Shown piece by piece: positions 48,278 through 58,530 of a stretch of DNA of 64,000 bases (positions within the stretch are counted from its first letter, which is position 1; the number at the start of each line of letters is the position of its first letter). The notes under the pieces are model-generated. The model was given only the letters and a program-made list of their open reading frames with translations, was not told the DNA's origin and did no database searches. Location: positions 1-64,000 of the forward strand of contig CAWGKA010000008.1 of assembly GCA_963823045.1 (NCBI GenBank), in the 5' to 3' direction. Made by a program: the position numbers and the translations under genes. Source of the stretch: JADLGL01 sp963823045. GTDB lineage: Bacteria; Pseudomonadota; Alphaproteobacteria; Rhizobiales; Kaistiaceae.

Positions 48278-49101
48278 GGGGATTCCTTGCCGCGCTTCGT
48301 GGTCACCGTACCGTCGGCCTTCTGATAGGGCCGCGTCGGGCGTTGCTCCAGGGCGGCGACAACGCCACGCAGCGTGCGAACCTCCTGATCGGACAGGCCG
48401 GCGCGCTGCAGCATGGCCCTCAGCGCCTGCACCATATGCGGCTTCTTCTCCGGCGGACGGAAGAACCCGGCGGCGTCCAGCGCGCCCTCGAGGTGCTCGA
48501 AGAGCCGCACGAGTTCGGCCTTGTCGGCCGGAACCAGATCGTTGGCGCCGCCGAAGGGCAGTGCCTCGCCGACGCCCGCGAGGCGCCATTCATAGGCGAT
48601 GATCAGCACCGCCTGCGCGATGTTGAGCGAGGCATGAGCCGGGTCGACCGGAAGCGTCAGGATCTCATCGGCGAGCGCGACCTCCTCATTGGTCAGGCCC
48701 CAGCGCTCGCGGCCGAACAGGATGCCCGTGGCGACCCCGTCCGCTTCCCGCTGCCGCAGCATTTCCGCGGCCATTTTGGGACCACGCACCACCCGGGCGG
48801 CCTCCCGCGACCGCGCCGTCGTGGCGAAGACGAACCGGAGATCGGCGACCGCCGCGGTGACATCGTCGAAGAGTTCGGCCGCCTCCACCACGTGCTCTGC
48901 GCCGCTTGAGGCCGCATAGGCCCGCTTGCTCGGCCACGGCTCGCGCGGATTGACCAGGCGGAGCCGGCCCAGGCCGAAATTCGCCATCGCCCGCGCCGCC
49001 GCACCGATATTCTCGCCAAGCTGAGGCTCGACCAGAATGATGCACGGTTCCGCCGTCATATCGACGCGGGGCTTGTCCTTGGGGCTTTCAGATTTGACCA
49101 C
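48274..49101 (-). CDS. TrmJ/TrmH-type RNA 2'-O-methyltransferase
   Basis: 275 residues, SPOUT fold: ILVEPQLGENIGAAARAMANFGLGRLRLVNPREPW at the N-terminus, then TGILFGRERWGLTNEEVALADEILTLPVDP and SLNIAQAVLIIAYEW, the knotted SAM site. Closest known member is TrmJ, which methylates position 32 of tRNAs. Coupled to murI; divergent from icd. Confidence 0.92.
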   Translation of the reverse strand: MVKSESPKDKPRVDMTAEPCIILVEPQLGENIGAAARAMANFGLGRLRLVNPREPWPSKRAYAASSGAEHVVEAAELFDDVTAAVADLRFVFATTARSREAARVVRGPKMAAEMLRQREADGVATGILFGRERWGLTNEEVALADEILTLPVDPAHASLNIAQAVLIIAYEWRLAGVGEALPFGGANDLVPADKAELVRLFEHLEGALDAAGFFRPPEKKPHMVQALRAMLQRAGLSDQEVRTLRGVVAALEQRPTRPYQKADGTVTTKRGKESP

Positions 49102-49162
49102 GCCAGTCCCGATGATAAGAGGACGCGCCCGCCGCGTCCGCTATTCCTCCCGAAGGTTGCTA

Positions 49163-50383
49163 ATGCCGAAGATCAAGGTTGCCAATCCGGTCGTCGAACT
49201 CGACGGCGACGAGATGACCCGCATCATCTGGGCGATGATCAAGGAAAAGCTCATCCAGCCGTTCCTCGATATCGACCTGCGCTACTTCGATCTCAGCATC
49301 GAAAACCGCGACGCCACCGACGATCAGGTCACCATCGACGCCGCCAATGCGATCAAGGAAATAGGCGTCGGCGTCAAATGCGCGACCATCACGCCGGATG
49401 AGGCGCGCGTTGAGGAATTCGGCCTGAAGAAGATGTGGCGGTCGCCGAACGGCACGATCCGCAACATCCTCGGCGGCGTCATTTTCCGCGAGCCGATCAT
49501 CTGCTCCAACGTGCCGCGGCTCGTGCCGGGCTGGACCAAGCCGATCGTCATCGGCCGCCACGCTTATGGCGACCAGTATCGCGCCACGGATTTCATCGTG
49601 CCCGGCAAAGGCAAGCTCAGCCTCCGCTTCGTCGGCAAGGACGGCACGGTGATCGAGCGCGAGGTCCACGAGTTCGACGAGCCGGGCATCACGCTTGGCA
49701 TGTTCAACACCGACGCCTCGATCCGTGACTTCGCGCGCGCTTCCTTCGCCTATGGTCTCGATCGCGGCTATCCGGTCTATCTGTCGACCAAGAACACCAT
49801 CCTCAAGGTCTATGACGGCCGCTTCAAGGACTTGTTCGCCGAGGTTTTTGCCGCCGAGTTCAAGGACCGCTTCGACGCCGCCGGCCTCACCTATGAGCAC
49901 CGGCTCATCGACGACATGGTCGCCTCGTCGCTGAAATGGTCCGGAGGCTATGTCTGGGCCTGCAAGAACTATGATGGCGACGTCCAGTCCGACACGGTGG
50001 CGCAGGGCTTCGGCTCCCTCGGCCTCATGACCTCGGTGCTGATGACGCCCGACGGCAAGATCGTCGAGGCCGAGGCCGCGCACGGCACGGTGACGCGGCA
50101 CTATCGCCAGCATCAGGCCGGCAAGGAGACCTCGACCAACTCGATCGCCTCGATCTTCGCCTGGACCAATGCGCTCAAGCACCGCGCCAAGCTCGACGAC
50201 GATCACAAGCTCGCCGAGTTCGCCATTGCGCTGGAGGACGTCACCACAGGCACTGTCGAGGCCGGCTTCATGACGAAGGACCTTGCCCTCCTCGTTGGCC
50301 CCGACCAGCGCTGGCTCACCACCGGCGGCTTCATCGACAAGGTCGCCGAGCGCCTCGAATCGGCGGTGGCGGCCTCCGCCTAG
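49163..50383 (+). CDS. icd: Isocitrate dehydrogenase (NADP+)
   Basis: 406 residues from ATG 49163 (MPKIKVANPVVELDGDEMTRIIW). Homodimeric eukaryote-like type: KSPNGTIRN-equivalent RSPNGTIRNILGGVIFREPI, RHAYGDQYRATDFIV, and EAAHGTVTRHYRQHQAGKETSTNSIASIFAW with the substrate and NADP residues. TCA cycle, cytoplasmic. Its stop interlocks in CTAG with the convergent antiporter gene. Confidence 0.97.
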   Translation: MPKIKVANPVVELDGDEMTRIIWAMIKEKLIQPFLDIDLRYFDLSIENRDATDDQVTIDAANAIKEIGVGVKCATITPDEARVEEFGLKKMWRSPNGTIRNILGGVIFREPIICSNVPRLVPGWTKPIVIGRHAYGDQYRATDFIVPGKGKLSLRFVGKDGTVIEREVHEFDEPGITLGMFNTDASIRDFARASFAYGLDRGYPVYLSTKNTILKVYDGRFKDLFAEVFAAEFKDRFDAAGLTYEHRLIDDMVASSLKWSGGYVWACKNYDGDVQSDTVAQGFGSLGLMTSVLMTPDGKIVEAEAAHGTVTRHYRQHQAGKETSTNSIASIFAWTNALKHRAKLDDDHKLAEFAIALEDVTTGTVEAGFMTKDLALLVGPDQRWLTTGGFIDKVAERLESAVAASA

Positions 50384-52117
50384 TGCTGCTCGGGCCCGAG
50401 GTCTTGAAGCAGCGAAGCACGGACCTGATCGATCGTATCAAGCACTTCATTGTCAGGCAGGCCGACGCCGGTCAGGACATGGGCAGCAAGTTGCAGGCTG
50501 CCTTCCGCCGCCTCGGGGACAACGTCGGTGGCACCAAGCCCCAACAGCCGATGCGCATGAGCGGGATCCTTCGCCCGCGCAAAGATCTTGGCGTTCGGCC
50601 AGGCGTGCCGGATCATCGCCACCGTGTGATCTGTCTCGATCGGCACATCCGAGGTGATGACGAAGCCGGCCGCCTTGTCGCCGCCGAGACGAGTCAGTAG
50701 CTCCTGACGGCCGACATCGCCGAAATAGACCGGCCGACCCTCGGCCCGGGCGGCCGCCACACGCCGCGCATCGAGATCCACGGCGACATAGGGCGTCGAC
50801 ATCGCTTCGAGCGACCGCGCGATCATCTCGCCGACGCGGCCGAACCCACCGACGATGACGTGCCCCTTCAAATCGGCCGCATCGTCGATATTGCCGTCCA
50901 TCACGGCGCGATCGCGTTTCGCCAATCGTGCCGCCCAGCGCTGACCGAGCGCCGCCAGCAGCGGCGTCAGCAGCATTGACAGCGCCGCAACCGTCGTCGC
51001 GAAGCTCAGCGTGTCCGAACTCGATGAGCAACTCGCGGCCAGCCAGCGTGAAAAGCACGAAAGCGAACTCGCCCGCCCCGGCGAGGAGAAGCGCCGTCTC
51101 AACTGCCGTCGCGTGTCGGCTGCCGACCGCGCGCGCCACGCCGTAGGCGATCAGCGCCTTCACCAGCACAATGCCCACAAGAGCCAGGAGGACGCCTAAC
51201 AGGTGATCCCAGACGAAGGCGACGTCGACGCTCATGCCGACGGTCATGAAGAAGAGGCCGAGCAGCAGGCCTTTGAACGGGTCGATGTCGACCTCGATCT
51301 GGTGCCGGTATTCGCTCGACGCCAACAGTAGACCGGCGAGGAAGGCGCCGAGGGCCGAGGACAACCCTGCCGCCGACGTCGCCGCCGCCGAGGCGATGGC
51401 GACAAGAAGCCCGATCGCGACGACGATCTCCCTGCTTCGGGTCGAGGCGGCAAGCGTGAGCAGCGGTCCAAGCACGAACCGCCCGATGACGACAATGCCG
51501 GCAACCGCCGCTACCGCGACGCCGATGCCGCGCACCACGGCCATCGGCACCGACAGCTCCGAATCTCCCGCAAGGATCGTGACCAGGATGACGCCCGGCA
51601 CGACCATCAGATCCTGCATCAGCAGCACGCCGAAAGTCGTCCGCCCGACGTCGCTGCCGAGGCGCTTTTGCTGCACCAGCAACTGCAGGGCGATCGCCGT
51701 CGAGGAGAACGCAAGGCCGAGCCCGAGCACGACCGCGGCCGTCCTGTCGATGCCGTGCCATGCAACGGCAACGCCGATCAGCACCGTCGATAACAGCACC
51801 TGCGTCATGCCGGCGCCGAGGACGATCTTGCGCATCGCCCACAGGCGGCCGATCGATAGCTCCAGCCCGACGGTGAAGAGCAGGAAGAGAACGCCAAGAT
51901 CGGCGAACGGCGCCACACGGTCGTCGCTGGCGAAGGTGACGTAGCTCAGCCAATTGCCGTCTTCGGCCAGGGCACCGAGGCCGCCAGGGCCGAGCGCGAC
52001 GCCCGCCAGAAGAAAGCCGAGCACCGTGCCGAGGCGGATGCGACTGAACAGCGGCACGACAATGCCCGCCGTGACCAGAAAGATCAGAAGATCGCGGGTC
52101 CAGCCCTCAAGCGACAT
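50380..52117 (-). CDS. Kef/RosB-type cation:proton antiporter (CPA2), with an internal frameshift
   Basis: N-terminal exchanger domain of about twelve helices (VPLFSRIRLGTVLGFLLAGVALGP, GLAFSSTAIALQLL) and a C-terminal TrkA_N domain with the NAD-binding HVIVGGFGRVGEMIARSLE. The frame breaks at 51017-51022 between FTLAGRELLIE and SDTLSFATTVAALSMLLTPLL. Removing one T from GAGTTCGG gives GAGTCGG and a continuous 578-residue protein. Resembles YbaL/RosB and KefB; the ion is not deducible. Ten bases downstream of alaS, so probably co-transcribed. Confidence 0.9.
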
Positions 52118-52126
52118 AGCCAGGCG

Positions 52127-54779
52127 TCACGCCGGCTGAACCGCCGCGGCGATCGCCTCAAGCGCCGCCTCCGCCTGACTGCCGTCGGGACCGCCGGCCT
52201 GGGCCATATCCGGCCGGCCGCCGCCGCCCTTGCCGCCAAGCTTCTCGGCGCCGGTGCGCACGAGATCGATCGCCGAATTGGCTGCCGTGAGGTCGGGCGT
52301 GACGCCAACCACGATCGAGGCGCGATTGCCCTCGCCGATGGCGATAAAGGCGACAACGCCCGAGCCGAGGCTCTTCTTGCCCTCGTCGACGAGCGGCTTC
52401 AGGTCCTTTGCGGACACGTCGTGAAGGACCTTCAGCATCACCGGCACGCCGCTTGCGGAGACCGTAGATTCCGGCTCGCCCTTGCCGCCTCCGCCGAGCG
52501 CCAGCGCCCGCTTCGCCTCGGAGAGTTCGCGTTCCAGCCGCCGCCGTTCCTCGACCAGCGCCGTGACGCGGTCGACTACTTCGTCCGGCGTTGACTTCAG
52601 GGCCGAGGCGACAGCCTTCAGCCGCTTCTCCTGGCCCTCGAGATAACGCCGCGCCGTGTCGCCGGTGAGCGCCTCGATGCGCCGCACGCCCGAGGCGACC
52701 GCACTTTCGCCGGTGACCGTCATCAGCCCGATCTCACCCGTGCGGCCGACATGCGTGCCGCCGCACAGCTCGACCGAATAGCGGCCGCCATTCGCCTGCC
52801 CCATCGAGACGACACGGACCTCGTCGCCATATTTCTCGCCGAACAGCGCCATGGCGCCGGCAGTGATCGCCTCGTCGCGGTCCATCAGCTTGGTATCGAC
52901 GGCCGCGTCCTGAAGAATGATGCGGTTGGCCATCATTTCGATCTGCTCGATCTCCTCGTCACTCACCGGCTTGGTGTGCGAGAAATCAAACCGCAGCCGC
53001 TCCGGCGCCACCAGCGAGCCACGCTGTGCAACGTGAGTGCCAAGCACGCCGCGGAGCGCCGCATGAAGAAGGTGCGTTGCCGAATGGTTGGCGCGAATCT
53101 CGTTGCGGCGCGCGACATCGATGGCGAGCGCGACGCGATCCCCGACCTTCAACGCGCCAGTCTCGACCGTGCCGAAATGCACGAACATCCCGTCCGCCCG
53201 CTTCTGCGTATCGGAGACGCGAACGGCCGCCCCATCGTCACTCGTGATGGTGCCGGTGTCACCCACCTGTCCACCGGACTCGGCGTAAAACGGCGTCTGG
53301 TTCACAACGATGCCTATTTCGTCGCCAACCTCGGCAGCTTCGACCGCCTCGCCGCCCTTGACGATGGCGTCAACGACCGCCTCTGCCCTCTCCGCCGAGT
53401 AGCCCAGGAATTCCGTGGCGCCGAGATCTTCGCGCAGCTTGAACCACACCGCCTCGGTCTGTGCTTCGCCCGAGCCCGCCCAACTTGCCCGCGCCTCGGC
53501 CTTCTGCTGCTCCATGGCCGAAGCGAAGGCCGCCGTATCGACGGCAATGCCACGCGCGCGAAGCGCGTCCTCGGTGAGGTCGAGCGGGAAGCCATATGTG
53601 TCGTAGAGCTTGAACGCCGTCTGGCCTGACAGCGTGTCGCCGGCCGTCAACTCGTCCGTCGCCTCGTCGAGCAGCGACAGGCCACGCTCCAGCGTGCGGC
53701 GGAAACGGGTTTCTTCGAGCTTGAGCGTTTCCGTTACCATCGCTTCCGCGCGCCCAAGTTCGGGATAGGCCTGCCCCATCTCGTGCACGAGCGTCGGCAC
53801 CAGTCGCCAAAGCAGGGGCTCGTCGGCGCCCAAGAGATGGGCATGGCGCATCGCCCGCCGCATGATGCGGCGCAGCACGTAGCCGCGGCCGTCATTGGCC
53901 GGCAGCACGCCGTCGGCGATGAGGAAGGACGAGGCGCGCAAATGGTCGGCGATGACGCGATGGCTGGCGCGGTTGTCGCCGGCGGCCGGGACCCCGGTCG
54001 CCTCCACCGAAGCGTGGATCAGCGCTTTGAAAAGATCGATGTCGTAATTGTCATGGACGCCCTGAAGAACGGCGGCGACGCGCTCTAGGCCCATGCCGGT
54101 GTCGATCGACGGCCGCGGCAGAGACTCGCGCCGCCCCCGCGTGACCTGATCGAACTGCATGAAGACGAGATTCCAGATCTCGACGAAGCGGTCGCCTTCC
54201 GCATCAGCACTTCCCGGCGGTCCGCCCGGAATATCCGCGCCATGGTCGTAGAAGATCTCAGATGACGGCCCGCACGGACCGGTGTCCCCCATCGCCCAGA
54301 AATTGTCGCTGGTCGCGATGCGGATGATACGCGACTCCGACAAGCCGGAAATCTTGCGCCACAGGTCGAAGGCCTCGTCGTCGTCGGCATAGACGGTGAC
54401 GACGAGCCGATCCTTCGCCAGCCCGAACTCCTCCGTCACCAAGCGCCAGGCCAATTCGATCGCGCGATCCTTGAAATAGTCGCCGAAGGAGAAATTGCCC
54501 AGCATCTCGAAGAAGGTGTGATGCCGCGCGGTGTAGCCGACATTGTCGAGATCGTTGTGTTTGCCGCCCGCCCGCACGCATTTCTGCGAACTCGTCGCCC
54601 GCGGGATAGGGCGGCGTCGATCGGCCGGTGAAATAGTCCTTGAACGGAACCATGCCGGCATTGGTGAACATGAGCGTCGGGTCGTTCCGCGGAACCAGGG
54701 GTCCCGACGGCACGACGGTATGGTCGTTCCTTTCGAAGAAATCCAAGAAGGCCGACCGGATGTCGCTAACGCTACTCAT
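52127..54779 (-). CDS. alaS: Alanyl-tRNA synthetase, with an internal frameshift
   Basis: Essential aminoacylation enzyme. From ATG 54779 (MSSVSDIRSAFLDFFERNDH). N-terminal frame reads TLMFTNAGMVPFKDYFTG to PAGDE, then the next frame carries SQKCVRAGGKHNDLDNVG and HHTFFEMLGNFSFGDYFK onward. Break at 54588-54593; deleting one T of GAGTTCG joins them into about 883 residues, the normal size. Editing domain HxxxH (ANHSATHLLHAALR) and the CGGTHV zinc site (ELCGGTHVGRTGEIG) are present, with a glycine-rich C-Ala domain. A real frameshift here should be lethal, which argues for sequence error. Confidence 0.93.
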
Positions 54780-54917
54780 TCACCTACTCGTCCCGACATG
54801 AAGATCGGCAAGCAGGGTCGCCGGTGGCACCCCTTGCGGCCGCATCCATCCGCGGCCGGCTATTTAGACCGGGCCCGATAACTGACGCAATGCGTTCAGT
54901 TTAGCGCATCTTTCTGC

Positions 54918-55343
54918 TCAGTCACCGAGGACGACCCGTCCCTCCTCCGTGATCGTCCAGAACGGGTTGAAGGCCACCTCCCAAAGATGGCCGTCAGGAT
55001 CGGCGAAATAACCTGAATAGCCGCCCCAGAACGCCTCGACCGCCAGCTTCACGATCGTCGCCCCCGCAGCCTCCGCCTCACCAAGCACGGCATCGACCTC
55101 CTCACGCGAGCGCGCATTGAAGGCAAGCGTTACGCCCGAGAAGCCCTCCCCGGCCGAATCCATGCCGATATCTTCGGCTAGCGCCTGTCGCGGATAGAGG
55201 CCGACAATCGTTCCGGGCGTCTGGAAGAAGACGACGCCCTCATTGTTTGTCGCGCGCCGCCAGCCGAGGCCTTCCTCATAGAAGCGGGCGGCACGATCGA
55301 GATCGGCAACGCCGAGCGTCACGAGACTGAGCCGCTGCTCCAT
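54918..55343 (-). CDS. VOC family protein (glyoxalase/dioxygenase fold)
   Basis: 141 residues: LSLVTLGVADLDRAARFYEEGLGW with the paired beta-alpha-beta units and AFWGGYSGYFADPDGHLWEVAFNPFW, a typical C-terminal half of VOC proteins. The His of PDGHLWEV is a likely metal ligand. Substrate unknown. Interposed between recA and alaS, genes that are commonly neighbours in this order. Confidence 0.88.
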   Translation of the reverse strand: MEQRLSLVTLGVADLDRAARFYEEGLGWRRATNNEGVVFFQTPGTIVGLYPRQALAEDIGMDSAGEGFSGVTLAFNARSREEVDAVLGEAEAAGATIVKLAVEAFWGGYSGYFADPDGHLWEVAFNPFWTITEEGRVVLGD

Positions 55344-55361
55344 CCGATCGCCGCCCTTCGC

Positions 55362-56453
55362 TCAGCCTTCAAGGAGACCTTCGTCCCCGTCGTCTTCGTC
55401 GTTCGAGACGTCCTGCAGCAGGATCTTTTCCGAGATCAGGCCGGCATTCTCGCGGATCGCCCGCTCGATCGCGCCCGCCATCTCCGGGTTGTCCCTGAGA
55501 AACTGCTTGGCGTTCTCCCGGCCCTGACCGAGTCGCTGGCTGTCATAGGAGAACCAAGCGCCCGACTTCTCGACGATGCCCGCTCGGACGCCCAGATCGA
55601 TCAACTCGCCCGTCTTCGAGACACCCTCGCCATACATGATGTCGAACTCGATCTGCTTGAACGGCGGGGCGACCTTGTTCTTGACTACCTTCACCCGGGT
55701 CTGGTTGCCGATCACTTCGTCGCGGTCCTTGATCGCGCCGATGCGGCGAATGTCGAGACGGACCGAGGCGTAGAATTTCAGCGCATTGCCGCCGGTCGTC
55801 GTCTCCGGGCTACCGAACATGACACCGATCTTCATGCGAATCTGGTTGATGAAGATGACCATGCATTTCGACCGCGAGATCGAGGCGGTCAGTTTGCGCA
55901 GCGCCTGGCTCATCAGGCGCGCATGAAGGCCGGGGAGCGAATCGCCCATCTCGCCCTCGATCTCGGCACGGGGCGTCAGCGCCGCCACCGAATCGATGAC
56001 CAGCACGTCGATGGCGCCGGAGCGCACCAGCGTGTCGGCGATCTCCAGGCCCTGCTCGCCCGTATCCGGCTGCGATATGAGGAGATCGTCCAGATTGACG
56101 CCGAGTTTGCGCGCATAGCTTGGGTCGAGCGCATGCTCCGCATCGATGAAGCCGCAAATGCCGCCTTCCTTCTGCGCCTCGGCTATGGTGTGCAGCGCGA
56201 GCGTCGTCTTGCCCGAGGATTCAGGGCCGAAGATCTCAATGACGCGCCCGCGCGGCAGACCACCGATGCCAAGGGCGATGTCGAGGCCGAGCGACCCGGT
56301 CGACACGGCCGCGATGTCCGCGATCTTGTCGTTCTGTCCGAGCCGCATGATCGAGCCCTTGCCGAACGCGCGCTCGATCTGACTGAGCGCGGCATCCAGC
56401 GCCTTTGACTTGTCCATGCTGCCCTCGATTACACGAAGAGAATTGGTGGCCAT
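55362..56453 (-). CDS. recA: Recombinase RecA
   Basis: 363 residues from ATG 56453 (MATNSLRVIEGSMDKSKALDAALS). Walker A GPESSGKTTLALH, Walker B VLVIDSVAALTPRAE, DNA-binding loops in SLPGLHARLMSQALRKLT and MFGSPETTTGGNALKFYASVRLDIRR, acidic tail DEDDGDEGLLEG. Mediates homologous recombination and LexA cleavage. A LexA-box-like site lies about 70 bases upstream of the start. Confidence 0.98.
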   Translation of the reverse strand: MATNSLRVIEGSMDKSKALDAALSQIERAFGKGSIMRLGQNDKIADIAAVSTGSLGLDIALGIGGLPRGRVIEIFGPESSGKTTLALHTIAEAQKEGGICGFIDAEHALDPSYARKLGVNLDDLLISQPDTGEQGLEIADTLVRSGAIDVLVIDSVAALTPRAEIEGEMGDSLPGLHARLMSQALRKLTASISRSKCMVIFINQIRMKIGVMFGSPETTTGGNALKFYASVRLDIRRIGAIKDRDEVIGNQTRVKVVKNKVAPPFKQIEFDIMYGEGVSKTGELIDLGVRAGIVEKSGAWFSYDSQRLGQGRENAKQFLRDNPEMAGAIERAIRENAGLISEKILLQDVSNDEDDGDEGLLEG

Positions 56454-56521
56454 TGCCCGCTCCTTATTCCACAGTGCCTCAGACCCGGCAAACGTGATTC
56501 CCGGCCGGCCGATCTCTTCTT

Positions 56522-56536
56522 GTACTCGATTTGTTC
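56522..56536 (-). promoter_or_regulatory. Probable LexA (SOS) operator of recA
   Basis: Minus strand reads GAAC-N7-GTAC (plus strand GTAC-N7-GTTC), one base from the alphaproteobacterial consensus GAAC/GTTC-N7-GAAC/GTTC. It is 69-83 bases upstream of the recA ATG, where an SOS operator is expected. Confidence 0.7.
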
Positions 56537-56607
56537 TCACTTGGCAATGGACCCGTTGGAAGGGTCGCGTCTCAGTTCGACATTGAATGCCGCTCGGCCG
56601 AAACACG

Positions 56608-56635
56608 GACAGCGCCGGCCGTCCCCAGCGCTGTC
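56608..56635. terminator. Hairpin after the small secreted protein gene
   Basis: Stem GACAGCGC/GCGCTGTC (with a GC-rich 12-base loop) about 22 bases past the stop at 56657 in the minus direction, followed by CGTGTTTC. Weak U-tract, so only a possible terminator. Confidence 0.4.
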
Positions 56636-56656
56636 TTTGCCGTTTTGGAAAGCGAG

Positions 56657-56926
56657 TTAGTCGTTCCCACCGCCATTGTCATTGGCGGGGTTGGGCGTGC
56701 CGCCAATTGTAGGGCTGAAGTAGGATTGGATGTCCTGACCGAGTTTCTCCGATCCGGGCAGCTGGGAAACCGAAACGACTGACGATCCAAATTCCGCGCC
56801 ATACGCCCCCGCCAATGCCCCGAGGAATTGACCGGCCGCACCGGGATTGTCAGGAGAACCCGCCAATGCTGGCGATGAAATGGCAGCGATCAAGCTAACG
56901 GTCGCGAAGAATTTAAGTCTTTTCAT
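56657..56926 (-). CDS. Small secreted protein of unknown function
   Basis: 89 residues from ATG 56926. Sec signal MKRLKFFATVSLIAAISSPALA, mature part GSPDNPGAAGQFLGALAGAYGAEFGSSVVS, then a Gly/Asn/Pro-rich tail. No family recognised. Its 5' part and upstream region are clearly richer in A and T than the surrounding DNA, which may indicate a different origin. Confidence 0.7.
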   Translation of the reverse strand: MKRLKFFATVSLIAAISSPALAGSPDNPGAAGQFLGALAGAYGAEFGSSVVSVSQLPGSEKLGQDIQSYFSPTIGGTPNPANDNGGGND

Positions 56927-57263
56927 GTTATTTTCGCCTTTTCATTAGCATTCAACTCGCAAACTCTAAAATTCCGGAAAATCGTTCCGCGCAACAACAA
57001 ATCCTTCGTTAAATATCAATGCGATGCAAACCAAAGTTATGTTCACGCAAATAAGTTGTTTTAGCCCCTTCGCCGTTCAGAGGGGCCAATAATGTCAGAG
57101 GAGCATCGCTGACCCCAGAGTCCTTTCGGCACAGAATGCGCCCTGCTATCTCACCTCCGACATTTCAAACTGAGGACACGACCTTTCAAAGCCGCGTCGG
57201 CTCGGCGGTCGACCGAACCCTTTGTATGTGCTTACCTGCCGCCAATTCACGGAAGGAACAGGC
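56927..57263. other. A+T-rich gap upstream of the small secreted protein
   Basis: 337 bases without a supported gene. 56930-57065 is noticeably A+T-rich (runs such as GTTAAATATCAATG and CAAATAAGTTGTTTTAG) in an otherwise GC-rich window. It presumably holds the promoters of both divergent genes, but I see no clear -35/-10 pair. Confidence 0.5.
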
Positions 57264-57539
57264 ATGACGGACAAAGGCAGCGGCGACGAGCGTCTGCGCG
57301 ACAGCGAGATCGCCATCGTCGACGCGCTCAAATTGTTGATGGAAGTCCTCGTCGCGACGGACACCGTCAAGGCTGATGTGTTCGAGCGGATCTTCGCGCA
57401 ACAGCGCGATGGCTATATCGCCAAGGAGATGCCGAACGCCGCGGTGATAATGGAAGTGCTGCGCGGTTTCGCGGCGAAGCCCGAATCGACCGAGCCCGTG
57501 CCCAACGAGCTCGACAAGCCGCATCAGGGCTCAGCCTGA
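57264..57539 (+). CDS. Uncharacterised small cytoplasmic protein
   Basis: 91 residues from ATG 57264 with GGAAGGA six bases upstream. Mostly helical and charged: RDSEIAIVDALKLLMEVLVATDTVKADVFERIFAQQRDGYIAK. No signal peptide or known domain. It lies about 90 bases before the transglutaminase-like gene. Confidence 0.7.
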   Translation: MTDKGSGDERLRDSEIAIVDALKLLMEVLVATDTVKADVFERIFAQQRDGYIAKEMPNAAVIMEVLRGFAAKPESTEPVPNELDKPHQGSA

Positions 57540-57630
57540 CGGTCCATTGCCCAACGCTGCGGGCGGCGGCCCCGGTGAACTGCGCCGCCGGGTACGGACA
57601 AGGCTCAGCGTCCGCTCCCGCGGGTAGAGC

Positions 57631-58527
57631 ATGACCGCGCTTCGAATCCGACATACGACAACCTACCGGTACGCCTTGCCGGTAGCTTTGGGGCCGCACC
57701 GTCTGATGCTGCGCCCACGTGAGAGCCGCGACCTCCGGGTGCTCTCTGCAAATCTCGATATTTCGCCCGACGCGACCGTGACATGGGCGCATGACGTGTT
57801 CGGCAATGCGGTCGCAACGGCGACGTTCGAAACGCCGACCGACCGATTGGTGATCGACAACGTCACCAGCCTGATCCTCTCAGCCGAGTCGTGGCCGGTG
57901 TTTCCCATAGCGGCGTCCGCTATCGACTACCCGTTCCTCTACAGCGATCAGGAATGGATCGATCTCGGCGCCCTCACCGTCCTGCAATACCCCGATGCGG
58001 CGCGGCTCGGATCCTGGGCGCGCGGCTTCGTCAGGGGCGAACGCACCGACACCCTCTCACTGCTCAAGGATCTTTCTGCCGGCGTCTCGGCCAGTGCGGC
58101 CTACGAAGTGAGGGAGGATGAGGGAACGCAGTCGCCGACGGAAACGCTTGATCGCGGTCTCGGCTCCTGCCGCGACCTCGCCGTGCTCTTTGCGGAGGCG
58201 GCGCGCAGCCTTGGCTTCGGCGCCAGGATCGTCTCGGGCTATCTCAACAATGAAGGCACCAATGCCGCCGATTCCAGCTTCACCCACGCTTGGGCGGAGG
58301 TGTATCTGCCCGGCGCCGGCTGGATCACGTTCGACCCGACAAACCGCTCCGTCGGCGGCCGCAATCTGATCCCGGTCGGTGTCGGCCGCGACATCTGGCA
58401 GATCATGCCGGTTGCCGGCAGCTATGCCGGTGAACGCGACGCCCTTGTCGAGATGACGGCAGAGGTCTCGGTCTCGACCGATCCGGCGCCGGACCAACCC
58501 GGCGCGCAGCAGCAGGGCTCTACCTGA
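57631..58527 (+). CDS. Transglutaminase family protein
   Basis: 298 residues. N-terminal beta domain (RIRHTTTYRYALPVALGPHRLMLRPRESRD) followed by a transglutaminase-like core with the Cys-His-Asp triad in LGSCRDLAVLFAEAARSLG, SFTHAWAEVYLPGAGW and FDPTNRS. Likely an amidase or peptidase on proteins; bacterial members often accompany proteasome-like or circularly permuted ATP-grasp genes, none of which is here. Convergent with cckA. Confidence 0.9.
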   Translation: MTALRIRHTTTYRYALPVALGPHRLMLRPRESRDLRVLSANLDISPDATVTWAHDVFGNAVATATFETPTDRLVIDNVTSLILSAESWPVFPIAASAIDYPFLYSDQEWIDLGALTVLQYPDAARLGSWARGFVRGERTDTLSLLKDLSAGVSASAAYEVREDEGTQSPTETLDRGLGSCRDLAVLFAEAARSLGFGARIVSGYLNNEGTNAADSSFTHAWAEVYLPGAGWITFDPTNRSVGGRNLIPVGVGRDIWQIMPVAGSYAGERDALVEMTAEVSVSTDPAPDQPGAQQQGST

Positions 58528-58530
58528 CGC

